Origin: Bacteroidota bacterium | GTDB taxonomy: Bacteria; Bacteroidota; Bacteroidia; Chitinophagales; Chitinophagaceae | NCBI GenBank assembly: GCA_947454745.1 | Contig: CANGMV010000084.1 | Coordinates: 1 to 5,631 of the forward strand | Direction: 5' to 3' | DNA: 5,631 nucleotides | Part shown: positions 1-5,631 of the stretch, one piece after another | Numbering within the stretch: position 1 is the first letter of the stretch | Layout of the letters: each line of letters starts with the position of its first letter | Notes under the pieces: generated by a model | What the model saw: only the letters and a program-made list of their open reading frames with translations | Told to the model about the DNA's origin: nothing | Database searches by the model: none | Made by a program: the position numbers and the translations under genes

Positions 1-425
1 GCACCAGTTACACCTGTCCATTTTCCTTTTAAAGCCGGGTCTGTATCCGGATTCGCACCTAATTGATCGGTTCTTGTCACACCAGGATAGGTTAAATAAA
101 TGGGTGCTTCTTTTGTGCCTAAACACAATAAAGACCCTTTCACACCTAATCCAACTGGCACACCTGCAGTCCCTGTAAAGTTAACAGTTACGCCTGGTTG
201 AATAATTAAAGTATCACCCGTATTAACAAAAATATCGCCACTTACTGTATAAGTTTTTCCCGCTAACATGGTTCCTTTAATGGCTCCTGATAATGGTGCC
301 GATTCGCTAATTGGGGAAGCAGGTACAATTACCGCTTGCCAAAGATCTTTTGTTTCTTCCGATTTAGTACAAGACGCAAGGCCTATTACTAAAATCGCTA
401 TTAAATAACTGAACTTTTGTTTCAT
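1..425 (-). CDS. Outer-membrane lipoprotein with beta-helix-like start, 3' end outside window
   Basis: The first 141 codons of a gene read from an ATG at 425 and remain open at the window edge. Residues 1-19 form a lipoprotein signal peptide: Lys2 and Lys4, a hydrophobic stretch, then the lipobox Leu16-Ala17-Ser18-Cys19. The mature N-terminus is C-T-K-S-E-E. An acidic pair this close to the cysteine resembles the Bacteroidota lipoprotein export signal, so surface exposure is plausible (inference). Residues 45-112 have the rhythm of a right-handed parallel beta-helix: a G-D-I-F-V strand, then D-T-L-I-I-Q-P-G-V-T-V at 71-81, then G-S-L-L-C-L-G-T at 97-104 and A-P-I-Y-L-T at 107-112. This pattern is common in Bacteroidota extracellular proteins loosely called pectate-lyase-like. 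The gene starts 21 nt after the receptor stop with no promoter visible in the gap, so co-transcription is likely. The function is unknown. It could be a ligand-binding partner of the receptor or an adhesin or enzyme whose active part lies beyond the window. Confidence 0.85.
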   Translation of the reverse strand, partial: MKQKFSYLIAILVIGLASCTKSEETKDLWQAVIVPASPISESAPLSGAIKGTMLAGKTYTVSGDIFVNTGDTLIIQPGVTVNFTGTAGVPVGLGVKGSLLCLGTKEAPIYLTYPGVTRTDQLGANPDTDPALKGKWTGVTG

Positions 426-446
426 TATATAGAATTGATAGTATTA

Positions 447-3212
447 TTAAAGTTTAAAACGGATTCCGAATAAATAGGTAGTTCTATAGTAATCTTTTTG
501 AATGATGATTCTATTTGCCGGATCTGTTTGTAAAGCCAATGCTCTTGAACCACTCGCTGCCATATAGCCATTATATGATTGGTGCAATGACAATTCCATC
601 GGTGCATCAGTTAGGTTGTTGATTTTACCGTAAAACGAAAAATGTTTGCCGAATCGTTTTTCAAAAGAAAGGTCTAACTGAGTTGTTGGTGACTGCCAGT
701 AATTTAAGCCAGCATAAGGGCTAACAAAGCTGATACGTTCTCCTGTATAAACAACTGCAGTCTGGAAGTCAAACCCGATTTTTGGATTCTTGTATATGAA
801 AGATAAATTCCCAACATGATTAGATTGCCCTTGTAAAGGTCTTGTTTCAGAAACACGCTTTGATACAATTTGACCTGCATTGTTACGGTAAGAGAATATT
901 AAACTATCATTCGTGATACTAGAATTTGTATAGGTATAATTAGCAGAAATTCCGAAAGATCCAAAGAACTTTGCAGCAACCGCTTCAAAACCATAGTTAG
1001 TAGCTTTACCAATATTCACTGGTTGCAAATACAAACTATTTACGTTTTGTGGTTTTACTGCAGAAATTTCAATTGGGTTTTGAATATCTTTATAAAATCC
1101 ACCTAATAATAATTGATCAGAACCCTTACTATACAATTCATAACGAATGTCCAAATTGTCTGCAACTGTATGTTTTAAATTTGTTGGATCACCAACTTCT
1201 TTAAAAAATTCTCCATCGGCGCCATCAGGAATTAATTCAGAAAAACCAGGACGTGCAATGGCTCTGTAATAAGCAAAACGTAAATTTTGATTCGGTGTTA
1301 ATGCATATTTAATTTGAGCGCTTGGCAATAAATCTGTGTATTGAATTGTACCAGATTTAGCTTGAACATCCTTGGTTAACAATGTTTCATAATGTTGGTT
1401 GGTATTTTCTGCTCTCACACCACCTAACAATTCAAAATTGTTTGACAAGTTCCATTTACCCTGCAAATAACCCGCAGTAATTTTTTCTTCAAAAGTATAG
1501 TTGTTGCCGTTTAAGCTTGGGGTACCATTACTAATTGGATTGAATAAGAATTGTGCAGTATTAATTGTATTATAAGCTGCTCCTAATACTGGATTCAAAG
1601 AGTAAGCAATATAGTAGTTGTCTCGATTTTTGTCTCTATACAAACCACCTGCTTTCAATTCAATATCTCTATTAAATAAAGAAGTGTTTTTTGTATAATT
1701 TAAATAAGCAGCAACATCTTTGTCAGAATTACTTGTCCAAATTCTCGACATAGATTGTAATTTGTCTATGGTTAAACTTGTTGGAATAATCGGATATTCA
1801 TGTGTGTAAGTAGATTGATCCGGTGTTTTACTTTTTGCTAAAGAATAAACTAATGACCAATCTAAACGATCAGTGTTGCTTAGTTTATGTTCCCCTTGTA
1901 AAGTAGTGCTGTTAATAGACTGGAAAGTCCATTGACTTCTTGTTGACTTGTTAATTAACGAGTTTAATGCAACGGTATCCCAAATAAAACGAGTTTGATA
2001 GTCATCTAAAAGTACGTAGGTATTAAATAATGAAATTTTATTGTTCTTATTAATACGATAGTCCAATTTAGCATTCAATCCTTTTCTTTGGCTTTGAACA
2101 GAATATTGTCTTAATTGTAAATCAGAGAACAATGGAATATTGTTTAAGCCTGGTTGAGAGTTTGGTAAAAAGAAATTTGAAGTAGTGCCGCGAAAAATAT
2201 TTTGATAGCTTCCAGAAACTACAAATCCAAATTGTTTATCCTTGCCAAATCTATTCCCCACAGTTAAGCCCATAGTTGAGTTTACTGGATTAGATTTTTC
2301 ATTGTAATTCAAATGCGCAACAGGTAAATCATTTAAATTGGCTACATAAGTACTTCCGAATCTTTGTGCAGGAGAGGAATGAGCCATTGTACCATTATCA
2401 AATTTGCTAAATTTTTGATCTGGAAATGAAGTATTAAACCCGCCGGCAACATTACCTTGAACCAATAAACGATCAGGTGCGTCTTTCATTACTAAATTAA
2501 TAGTACCTCCAATAGCATCACCTTCCATACTAGGTGTTAAGCTCTTACCTACTTCTAAACGCTCTAATAATTCCGAAGGAAATAAATCCAATGGAATAAA
2601 ACGATTTTTATTATCAGGGCTAGGAATTTTAATGCCATTCACTAAAGTGTTAATGTACCTTTTTTCCATACCTCTAATAATTGGGTACCTAGCTTCACCA
2701 GAGCCACTTTTTTCAATAGTTACCCCACTTACTCTTTGTAATGCATTGGCAACAGTGATATCCGGTAATAATTGAATATTTTTTGAAGACAACACATTAA
2801 TAATAGGATCAGCTACTTTCTCTAATCTTCTTACCGACTTATCATTGTCTTTATTTGATGAACTAACTGTTACAGAACTTAATGCAGAGGCTGTTGATTC
2901 TAAATTGATATCTACTACTTTAATATCATTAGCATTATTTAATTGAACTTCTCTTGCATCAGCCTTATAACCTGCATAAGTTACTTTTAAGGTATACTTC
3001 CCTGCACTTATATTTTTAAAATGATAAGTTCCATCAAGTTTAACCATTAAAGTTCTGTTATTTACAGAAATTGTAGCACCTACTAAAGGCTCACCATTAC
3101 CTGCATCAACAACTCTACCTTTAATGTCCCCGGCAAAACTGTTAATTGTAAATAATAGTAAAATTGGGAGCATAACGCATGAAAAATTTCGCGTTAAAGA
3201 TTTACCACTCAT
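447..3212 (-). CDS. TonB-dependent outer-membrane receptor with carboxypeptidase-regulatory-like domain
   Basis: A complete 921-residue energised outer-membrane transporter, starting at ATG 3212 and ending at TAA 447-449. Residues 1-27 form a signal peptide, with likely cleavage after N-S-F-A27. Residues 28-106 form a CarboxypepD_reg-like beta-sandwich: G-R-V-V-D, then G-E-P-L-V-G-A-T-I-S-V, D-G-T-Y-H-F and Y-A-G-Y-K. A short linker around 110-118 (S-S-V-T-V) may serve as the TonB box. The plug runs from about 125 to 245, with V-A-N-A-L-Q-R-V-S-G-V-T at 154-165, P-I-I-R-G at 177-181, L-V-N-G at 190-193, L-E-V-G-K-S at 219-224 and A-I-G-G-T-I-N-L at 233-240. The rest alternates aromatic-rich strands and polar loops as expected of a 22-strand barrel, ending Y-L-F-G-I-R-F-K-L. 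It lacks the typical SusC signature and no SusD gene follows. The plug more closely resembles receptors of the TonB-Xanth-Caul type (recalled similarity, not searched). The ligand cannot be read from sequence. A phosphorylated compound is one possibility, from the phosphatase next door. Confidence 0.96.
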   Translation of the reverse strand: MSGKSLTRNFSCVMLPILLLFTINSFAGDIKGRVVDAGNGEPLVGATISVNNRTLMVKLDGTYHFKNISAGKYTLKVTYAGYKADAREVQLNNANDIKVVDINLESTASALSSVTVSSSNKDNDKSVRRLEKVADPIINVLSSKNIQLLPDITVANALQRVSGVTIEKSGSGEARYPIIRGMEKRYINTLVNGIKIPSPDNKNRFIPLDLFPSELLERLEVGKSLTPSMEGDAIGGTINLVMKDAPDRLLVQGNVAGGFNTSFPDQKFSKFDNGTMAHSSPAQRFGSTYVANLNDLPVAHLNYNEKSNPVNSTMGLTVGNRFGKDKQFGFVVSGSYQNIFRGTTSNFFLPNSQPGLNNIPLFSDLQLRQYSVQSQRKGLNAKLDYRINKNNKISLFNTYVLLDDYQTRFIWDTVALNSLINKSTRSQWTFQSINSTTLQGEHKLSNTDRLDWSLVYSLAKSKTPDQSTYTHEYPIIPTSLTIDKLQSMSRIWTSNSDKDVAAYLNYTKNTSLFNRDIELKAGGLYRDKNRDNYYIAYSLNPVLGAAYNTINTAQFLFNPISNGTPSLNGNNYTFEEKITAGYLQGKWNLSNNFELLGGVRAENTNQHYETLLTKDVQAKSGTIQYTDLLPSAQIKYALTPNQNLRFAYYRAIARPGFSELIPDGADGEFFKEVGDPTNLKHTVADNLDIRYELYSKGSDQLLLGGFYKDIQNPIEISAVKPQNVNSLYLQPVNIGKATNYGFEAVAAKFFGSFGISANYTYTNSSITNDSLIFSYRNNAGQIVSKRVSETRPLQGQSNHVGNLSFIYKNPKIGFDFQTAVVYTGERISFVSPYAGLNYWQSPTTQLDLSFEKRFGKHFSFYGKINNLTDAPMELSLHQSYNGYMAASGSRALALQTDPANRIIIQKDYYRTTYLFGIRFKL

Positions 3213-3233
3213 GTCAAATTATTTAATGAATGG

Positions 3234-3264
3234 CGAAAATAGTGTCTCAAGAAGGCTAAACAAA
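3234..3264 (-). promoter_or_regulatory. Bacteroidota-type promoter of the TonB receptor gene
   Basis: Read on the minus strand, TTTG at 3264-3261 (-33 element) is followed after exactly 19 nt by TATTTTCG at 3241-3234, which matches the TAnnTTTG -7 element at all but one fixed position. The spacing falls in the range described for Bacteroides and Flavobacterium primary-sigma promoters. Transcription would begin near 3229, giving a leader of about 17 nt before the ATG at 3212. The leader has no Shine-Dalgarno sequence, which is normal in this phylum. Assigned by consensus match only. Confidence 0.6.
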
Positions 3265-3270
3265 TGTTTA
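3257..3270. promoter_or_regulatory. Perfect inverted repeat overlapping the -33 element (candidate operator)
   Basis: TAAACA-AA-TGTTTA on the plus strand is a perfect 6+6 bp inverted repeat with a 2-nt centre. It contains the whole -33 TTTG (minus strand, 3264-3261) of the predicted receptor promoter. A dimeric regulator bound here would cover the -33 element, which fits repression. The regulator is not identifiable from this window, and a short AT-rich palindrome can arise by chance. Confidence 0.35.
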
Positions 3271-3293
3271 CACATTATGCCTAAGTGAATTTA

Positions 3294-3311
3294 TTGTTAC
3301 CGAATAGTTAA
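3294..3311. promoter_or_regulatory. 11-nt-period direct repeat (candidate OmpR/PhoB-family binding site)
   Basis: On the plus strand TTGTTAC (3294-3300) and TAGTTAA (3305-3311) are 7-mers that agree at five positions (T-n-G-T-T-A-n). A 4-nt spacer separates them, so they repeat every 11 nt. Tandem 7-mers with a 4-nt spacer are the architecture of enterobacterial Pho boxes and related winged-helix response-regulator sites. The match to the E. coli Pho consensus itself is only partial (four of seven for the first unit). The site lies 30-47 nt upstream of the -33 element of the receptor promoter. An alternative reading is the 8-bp palindrome AGTTAACT at 3306-3313. Confidence 0.25.
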
Positions 3312-3412
3312 CTGATTACAAGCTTAAGTAAAAATTAATATGGTATTTTAATGCTAAAAATTCATTCATCTATTATAATTTCCGACTATCCTAAATTTAA
3401 AGGCAGTTTTGT

Positions 3413-4837
3413 TTATTTTACAATTTCAAAACTATCTACCACCTTCTCTTCGGAAGTGATTTGTTGCAATTTTAAGTTTTTCCCATTCACTTGCACAAAC
3501 GATAAACTATGTGCTGTTGAGAAAAATTTAGCAGTGAATTTTTGCCAAGAGTCTGGATCATTTGTTTGTTCAGGATTATATAAATCAGCCCCACCAGCTC
3601 CAGTAACAATATAAATTACACCTTTTGGTTTTTTGTTTTTAACGCCATCAAAAGTCTTATCCAATGTCCATTTTCCATTTACAACTCTTCCACGTAGTGA
3701 TTTATTATCTTTCCCTCCAACTAATAAAGTTCCTTTACGATCAGGTACAAATGTTAAAGGATATGACCTTTGATAATTATGTACATGACCATTAAATACA
3801 ATATCAACTTTGCCCGCTTCAAAAACCGGAGATAGTAATCGCATTTGCTGTTGCTCAAAATGTTCTCTCGATGAATTAAAGCCAGGATGATGGTACATCA
3901 CAAATCTCCAAGTAGCATTGGATGCATTCTGTAAATCCTGTTTTACCCAATCTAATAATTCTTTATTTGTCCAGTCAACATAAGTATCGGCATCAATTAC
4001 CAACCAATGTGCATTTCCATAATCATAAGAAAAATGATTCATTACTGGATATGCTTTCCCTGCTGCAGTCAAGAACGCATTTTTATTGGTCTCATTGGAC
4101 TTAAAAGTTGGATATGCATTTGAAAAATCAGCTACTCTAGGCCCGTTCAATGGCTGAGCCCAAAAGTAATAATATGCCAAGGCGTCTGGATATCTATCTA
4201 AATCATTATTGTCTGCATCGTGATTTCCTACGGCAGCAATGAATGGGATTTTACGCATCAATGGCGCGCCATTGCTATCAGCTATATCTGCATTGTAAAT
4301 TGGCCAAAACTTTTTAGTATATTCAGAAACTAAACCATTGTCATAAACAATGTCTCCAGGGACAGCTACCAAATCAGGATTTAAGGAATAAGCGATATTC
4401 GCTAATTTTTTTTGATCCAATTTTTCAGCGCCAATATCGCCAATGGCAACAAAACTATAGGATTGAGATGCGGATTTAGGCGCGTTTGCTTCTGATGCAA
4501 ATACAATTTTATTATCCTGCAATACTCTATATTTAAAAACTTTACCCGATTCTAAATTAGTTAAATTGGCATGGTAAACCGAAAAGGGATTGACATTCTT
4601 TACGTTCACATGATTCACACTATAGTTATTCGATTTTATCCAATTTTCATTAGAAGCTACTTCTACTTCCCATTTAGAAGTAGTATCGGATGTATGCCAT
4701 AATAATGCTAAAGAACTAGCATTCGCTTCATAGCCAACTTGCAAATACGGTTTTACTAAGAAACTATTTTGTGATTGGGCAATACATGGTAATAACAATA
4801 GAAAAATGATTGCTATTCGTTTAAAATTCTTTGTCAT
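3413..4837 (-). CDS. Exported purple acid phosphatase-type metallophosphoesterase
   Basis: A 474-residue exported hydrolase expected to cleave phosphate monoesters with a two-metal centre. I start it at ATG 4837. The same frame also has an in-frame TTG three codons earlier (4846), which is less likely. Residues 1-22 form a signal peptide (K-N-F-K-R, hydrophobic core, A-Q-S before Gln23). Residues 23 to about 115 match the fibronectin-like N-terminal domain of purple acid phosphatases (K-P-Y-L-Q-V at 29-34, L-L-W-H-T at 45-49). The catalytic domain has every family ligand: Asp134 in G-D-I-G, Asp162 and Tyr165 in G-D-I-V-Y, Asn205 in G-N-H-D, His316 in V-M-Y-H, and His351 and His353 in G-H-V-H. 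His326 aligns with a plant-enzyme catalytic histidine. The tyrosine in GDxxY separates it from generic metallophosphoesterases. No sorting domain or lipobox is seen (the residue before Cys18 is Pro), so it is probably periplasmic. Substrate unknown. It lies 18 nt after the preceding gene, which suggests an operon. Confidence 0.93.
   Translation of the reverse strand: MTKNFKRIAIIFLLLLPCIAQSQNSFLVKPYLQVGYEANASSLALLWHTSDTTSKWEVEVASNENWIKSNNYSVNHVNVKNVNPFSVYHANLTNLESGKVFKYRVLQDNKIVFASEANAPKSASQSYSFVAIGDIGAEKLDQKKLANIAYSLNPDLVAVPGDIVYDNGLVSEYTKKFWPIYNADIADSNGAPLMRKIPFIAAVGNHDADNNDLDRYPDALAYYYFWAQPLNGPRVADFSNAYPTFKSNETNKNAFLTAAGKAYPVMNHFSYDYGNAHWLVIDADTYVDWTNKELLDWVKQDLQNASNATWRFVMYHHPGFNSSREHFEQQQMRLLSPVFEAGKVDIVFNGHVHNYQRSYPLTFVPDRKGTLLVGGKDNKSLRGRVVNGKWTLDKTFDGVKNKKPKGVIYIVTGAGGADLYNPEQTNDPDSWQKFTAKFFSTAHSLSFVQVNGKNLKLQQITSEEKVVDSFEIVK
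4259..4274. repeat. 16-bp perfect GC-rich palindrome inside the phosphatase gene
   Basis: CAATGGCGCGCCATTG reads identically on both strands and has a GGCGCGCC core, unusual against the AT-rich surroundings. It falls within the phosphatase coding sequence, at codons for S-N-G-A-P-L between the GDIVY and GNHD motifs, so it is translated. Chance predicts somewhat less than 0.1 such palindromes in a window of this size. It could be a coincidence, a restriction/methylation target (it contains an AscI-type octamer) or a protein-binding site. Confidence 0.3.
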
Positions 4838-4855
4838 TAAAATCAATTAAAAGGG

Positions 4856-5200
4856 CTATAATAAATGAAACAACAATGGCTTTTCAGACCACTTATTTGT
4901 TTCTACAATCCAAGTGCTTGTATGTTCTTTGATATTTGTAAGTATATCCCATGCTGCTTGCATTTGGGCTTTTTTTAAGGCAATATTTTTAAACTCCTCA
5001 TTATTAATCACTTTGCCAACTATCTGACCATTAATTAAATAAGCAGTTTTATTAAAAATCTTTCCAATTACATTTTGTTGTCGTCCAAAAAAACAATCTC
5101 CAATCAAAATACCTAGCACTTGTTCTTGAGCCAAATCCATGATCATCATGTTTTGGATATGGGCAACCTTCTCTCCTTTCTGATTCAAAATAGTATACAT
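4856..5200 (-). CDS. Small cytosolic protein of beta-hairpin repeats (4-fold beta flap-like)
   Basis: A complete 114-residue protein from ATG 5200 to TAG 4856-4858. It has no signal peptide, lipobox or membrane segment, so it is probably cytosolic. The first two thirds contain three degenerate repeats of a strand-turn-strand unit ending in Val/Ile-Ala/Gly-His/Lys-hydrophobic: L-N-Q-K-G-E-K-V-A-H-I at 5-15, F-G-R-Q-Q-N-V-I-G-K-I at 38-48 and Y-L-I-N-G-Q-I-V-G-K-V at 54-64. This recalls the small Bacteroidota proteins annotated as 4-fold beta flap, whose role is unknown; the family name is from memory and not verified by search. The tail from about 67 to 91 is probably helical, and the last residues are hydrophobic (P-L-L-F-H-L-L). 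Only 2 nt separate its start from the glycosyltransferase stop, so the two are probably translationally coupled. I assign no molecular function. Confidence 0.8.
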   Translation of the reverse strand: MYTILNQKGEKVAHIQNMMIMDLAQEQVLGILIGDCFFGRQQNVIGKIFNKTAYLINGQIVGKVINNEEFKNIALKKAQMQAAWDILTNIKEHTSTWIVETNKWSEKPLLFHLL

Positions 5201-5202
5201 AA

Positions 5203-5631
5203 TTATTGTTTATTGGCAGTGTTGATAAGTATATCTACAATTTGTGCCGTGGTGTGTGTAAGGTTTAATTTAACTGGTTTTTTTACATTGACCCATTCTT
5301 GAAAGTGTTGCGCAAAATGTTGGTCTATTTTTTTCAACACCATTACGCCTTTTTTTGAAAGTGCCACCGAATTACATTCCTGCTCATAATGATGCATAAT
5401 AGGTATACTAAGTACTTTTTTGTTCATATACATGGCTTCGGCAGGAGTTTCAAAACCACCCGCGGTAATAATGCCATAGCAACGAATCATACTACTAGTA
5501 AACTGTCTGTTATTAATTGGATAGTACGTAATATTATTTTTACATACAATTCCTGTTACTTCTTTTGTAAACACTTCAAAATGATACTTGTTTTGTTGTA
5601 ACAAATGTGGTTCTAAAATAGAAATAGAATA
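5203..5631 (-). CDS. MurG-like (GT-B) glycosyltransferase, C-terminal part; 5' end outside window
   Basis: The last 142 residues of a gene that enters from the right edge and stops at TAA 5203-5205. The frame stays open to base 5631, so the TTG at 5604 is an internal leucine codon and not a start. The visible part is the C-terminal nucleotide-sugar-binding half of a GT-B fold, counting residues from the window edge. It has a Y-H-F-E-V-F strand at 16-21, then Y-Y-P-I at 36-39, the glycine-rich loop I-T-A-G-G-F-E-T-P-A-E-A at 55-66, and I-P-I-M-H-H-Y-E-Q-E-C-N at 76-87. The GGxxT..E loop followed by P...xxEQ.xN is typical of MurG-related UDP-sugar transferases, and closest in feel to the Bacteroidota group often called glycosyltransferase family protein (Glyco_trans_1_3-like). 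Acceptor and donor cannot be determined. It is the first visible gene of the cluster leading into the beta-hairpin and phosphatase genes, so any operon promoter lies outside the window. Confidence 0.8.
   Translation of the reverse strand, partial: YSISILEPHLLQQNKYHFEVFTKEVTGIVCKNNITYYPINNRQFTSSMIRCYGIITAGGFETPAEAMYMNKKVLSIPIMHHYEQECNSVALSKKGVMVLKKIDQHFAQHFQEWVNVKKPVKLNLTHTTAQIVDILINTANKQ

Noticed and set aside
425..607. Minus-strand 60-codon open frame overlapping the end of the receptor gene
   Set aside because: It is an alternative frame of the receptor C-terminus, and the receptor frame has clear barrel strands to its stop.
3213..3221. TAATTTG just before the receptor ATG as a -7 element
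   Set aside because: The spacing inside the element is one base short, and transcription would begin within the coding sequence.
3386..3404. Terminator after the phosphatase gene (CCTTTAAATTTAGG hairpin)
   Set aside because: Only three outer base pairs form before T-T mismatches, and no T-run follows. The AT-only hairpin near 3345-3359 is also too weak. No convincing intrinsic terminator is visible.
3392..3424. Second promoter on the minus strand, ATTG-N21-TAAATTTA
   Set aside because: Each element has one mismatch at a key base, it overlaps the phosphatase stop, and it would give a leader of about 170 nt. The match at 3234-3264 is better placed.
3351..3614. Plus-strand open frame of 87 codons
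   Set aside because: Most of it lies antisense to the phosphatase C-terminus, and its translation shows no recognisable domain. The other plus-strand frames at 3922-4104, 5120-5302 and 5389-5601 are rejected as antisense shadows for the same reason.
4838..4846. TTG start giving the phosphatase three extra N-terminal residues
   Set aside because: ATG at 4837 gives a compact signal peptide (M-T-K-N-F-K-R, then the hydrophobic core). The TTG adds only M-I-L ahead of it and has no supporting ribosome binding site.
5602..5604. TTG as the start of a short 133-residue protein
   Set aside because: The frame continues without a stop to the window edge, and the encoded part is only the C-terminal half of a GT-B glycosyltransferase. 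The gene begins outside the window.

Overview
The window comes from an AT-rich member of the Bacteroidota, most likely a Chitinophagaceae-type freshwater or soil bacterium; this placement is an inference. Four things support it. There is a large TonB-dependent receptor with an N-terminal carboxypeptidase-regulatory-like domain. No Shine-Dalgarno sequences stand out, and the leaders are AT-rich. There is a promoter of the TTTG / TAnnTTTG type. The lipoprotein has acidic residues soon after its lipobox cysteine.

All five genes are on the minus strand, so they read from high to low coordinates, and both window edges cut a gene. Upstream group: the C-terminal part of a MurG-like glycosyltransferase (5203-5631), a small beta-hairpin-repeat protein (4856-5200, only 2 nt later) and an exported purple-acid-phosphatase-type metallophosphoesterase (3413-4837, 18 nt later). 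The spacing suggests one operon. Then comes a 200-nt intergenic region (3213-3412) with a good Bacteroidota-type promoter. A perfect inverted repeat overlaps the -33 element, and an 11-nt-period direct repeat lies further upstream. Downstream group: a 921-residue TonB-dependent receptor (447-3212) and, 21 nt later, the N-terminal part of a lipoprotein that appears to begin a parallel beta-helix (1-425, running off the window).

A working model (inference) is a nutrient-acquisition locus. The exported phosphatase would release phosphate or a dephosphorylated organic product. The receptor would import a ligand across the outer membrane, and the lipoprotein would be its accessory, in the position where a SusD-type protein would sit in a classical Sus pair. 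A link to phosphate limitation is plausible from the phosphatase and the direct repeat but unproven. The glycosyltransferase and beta-hairpin gene have no obvious functional tie to this beyond their position. No RNA genes, insertion sequences, CRISPR arrays or convincing terminators were seen.
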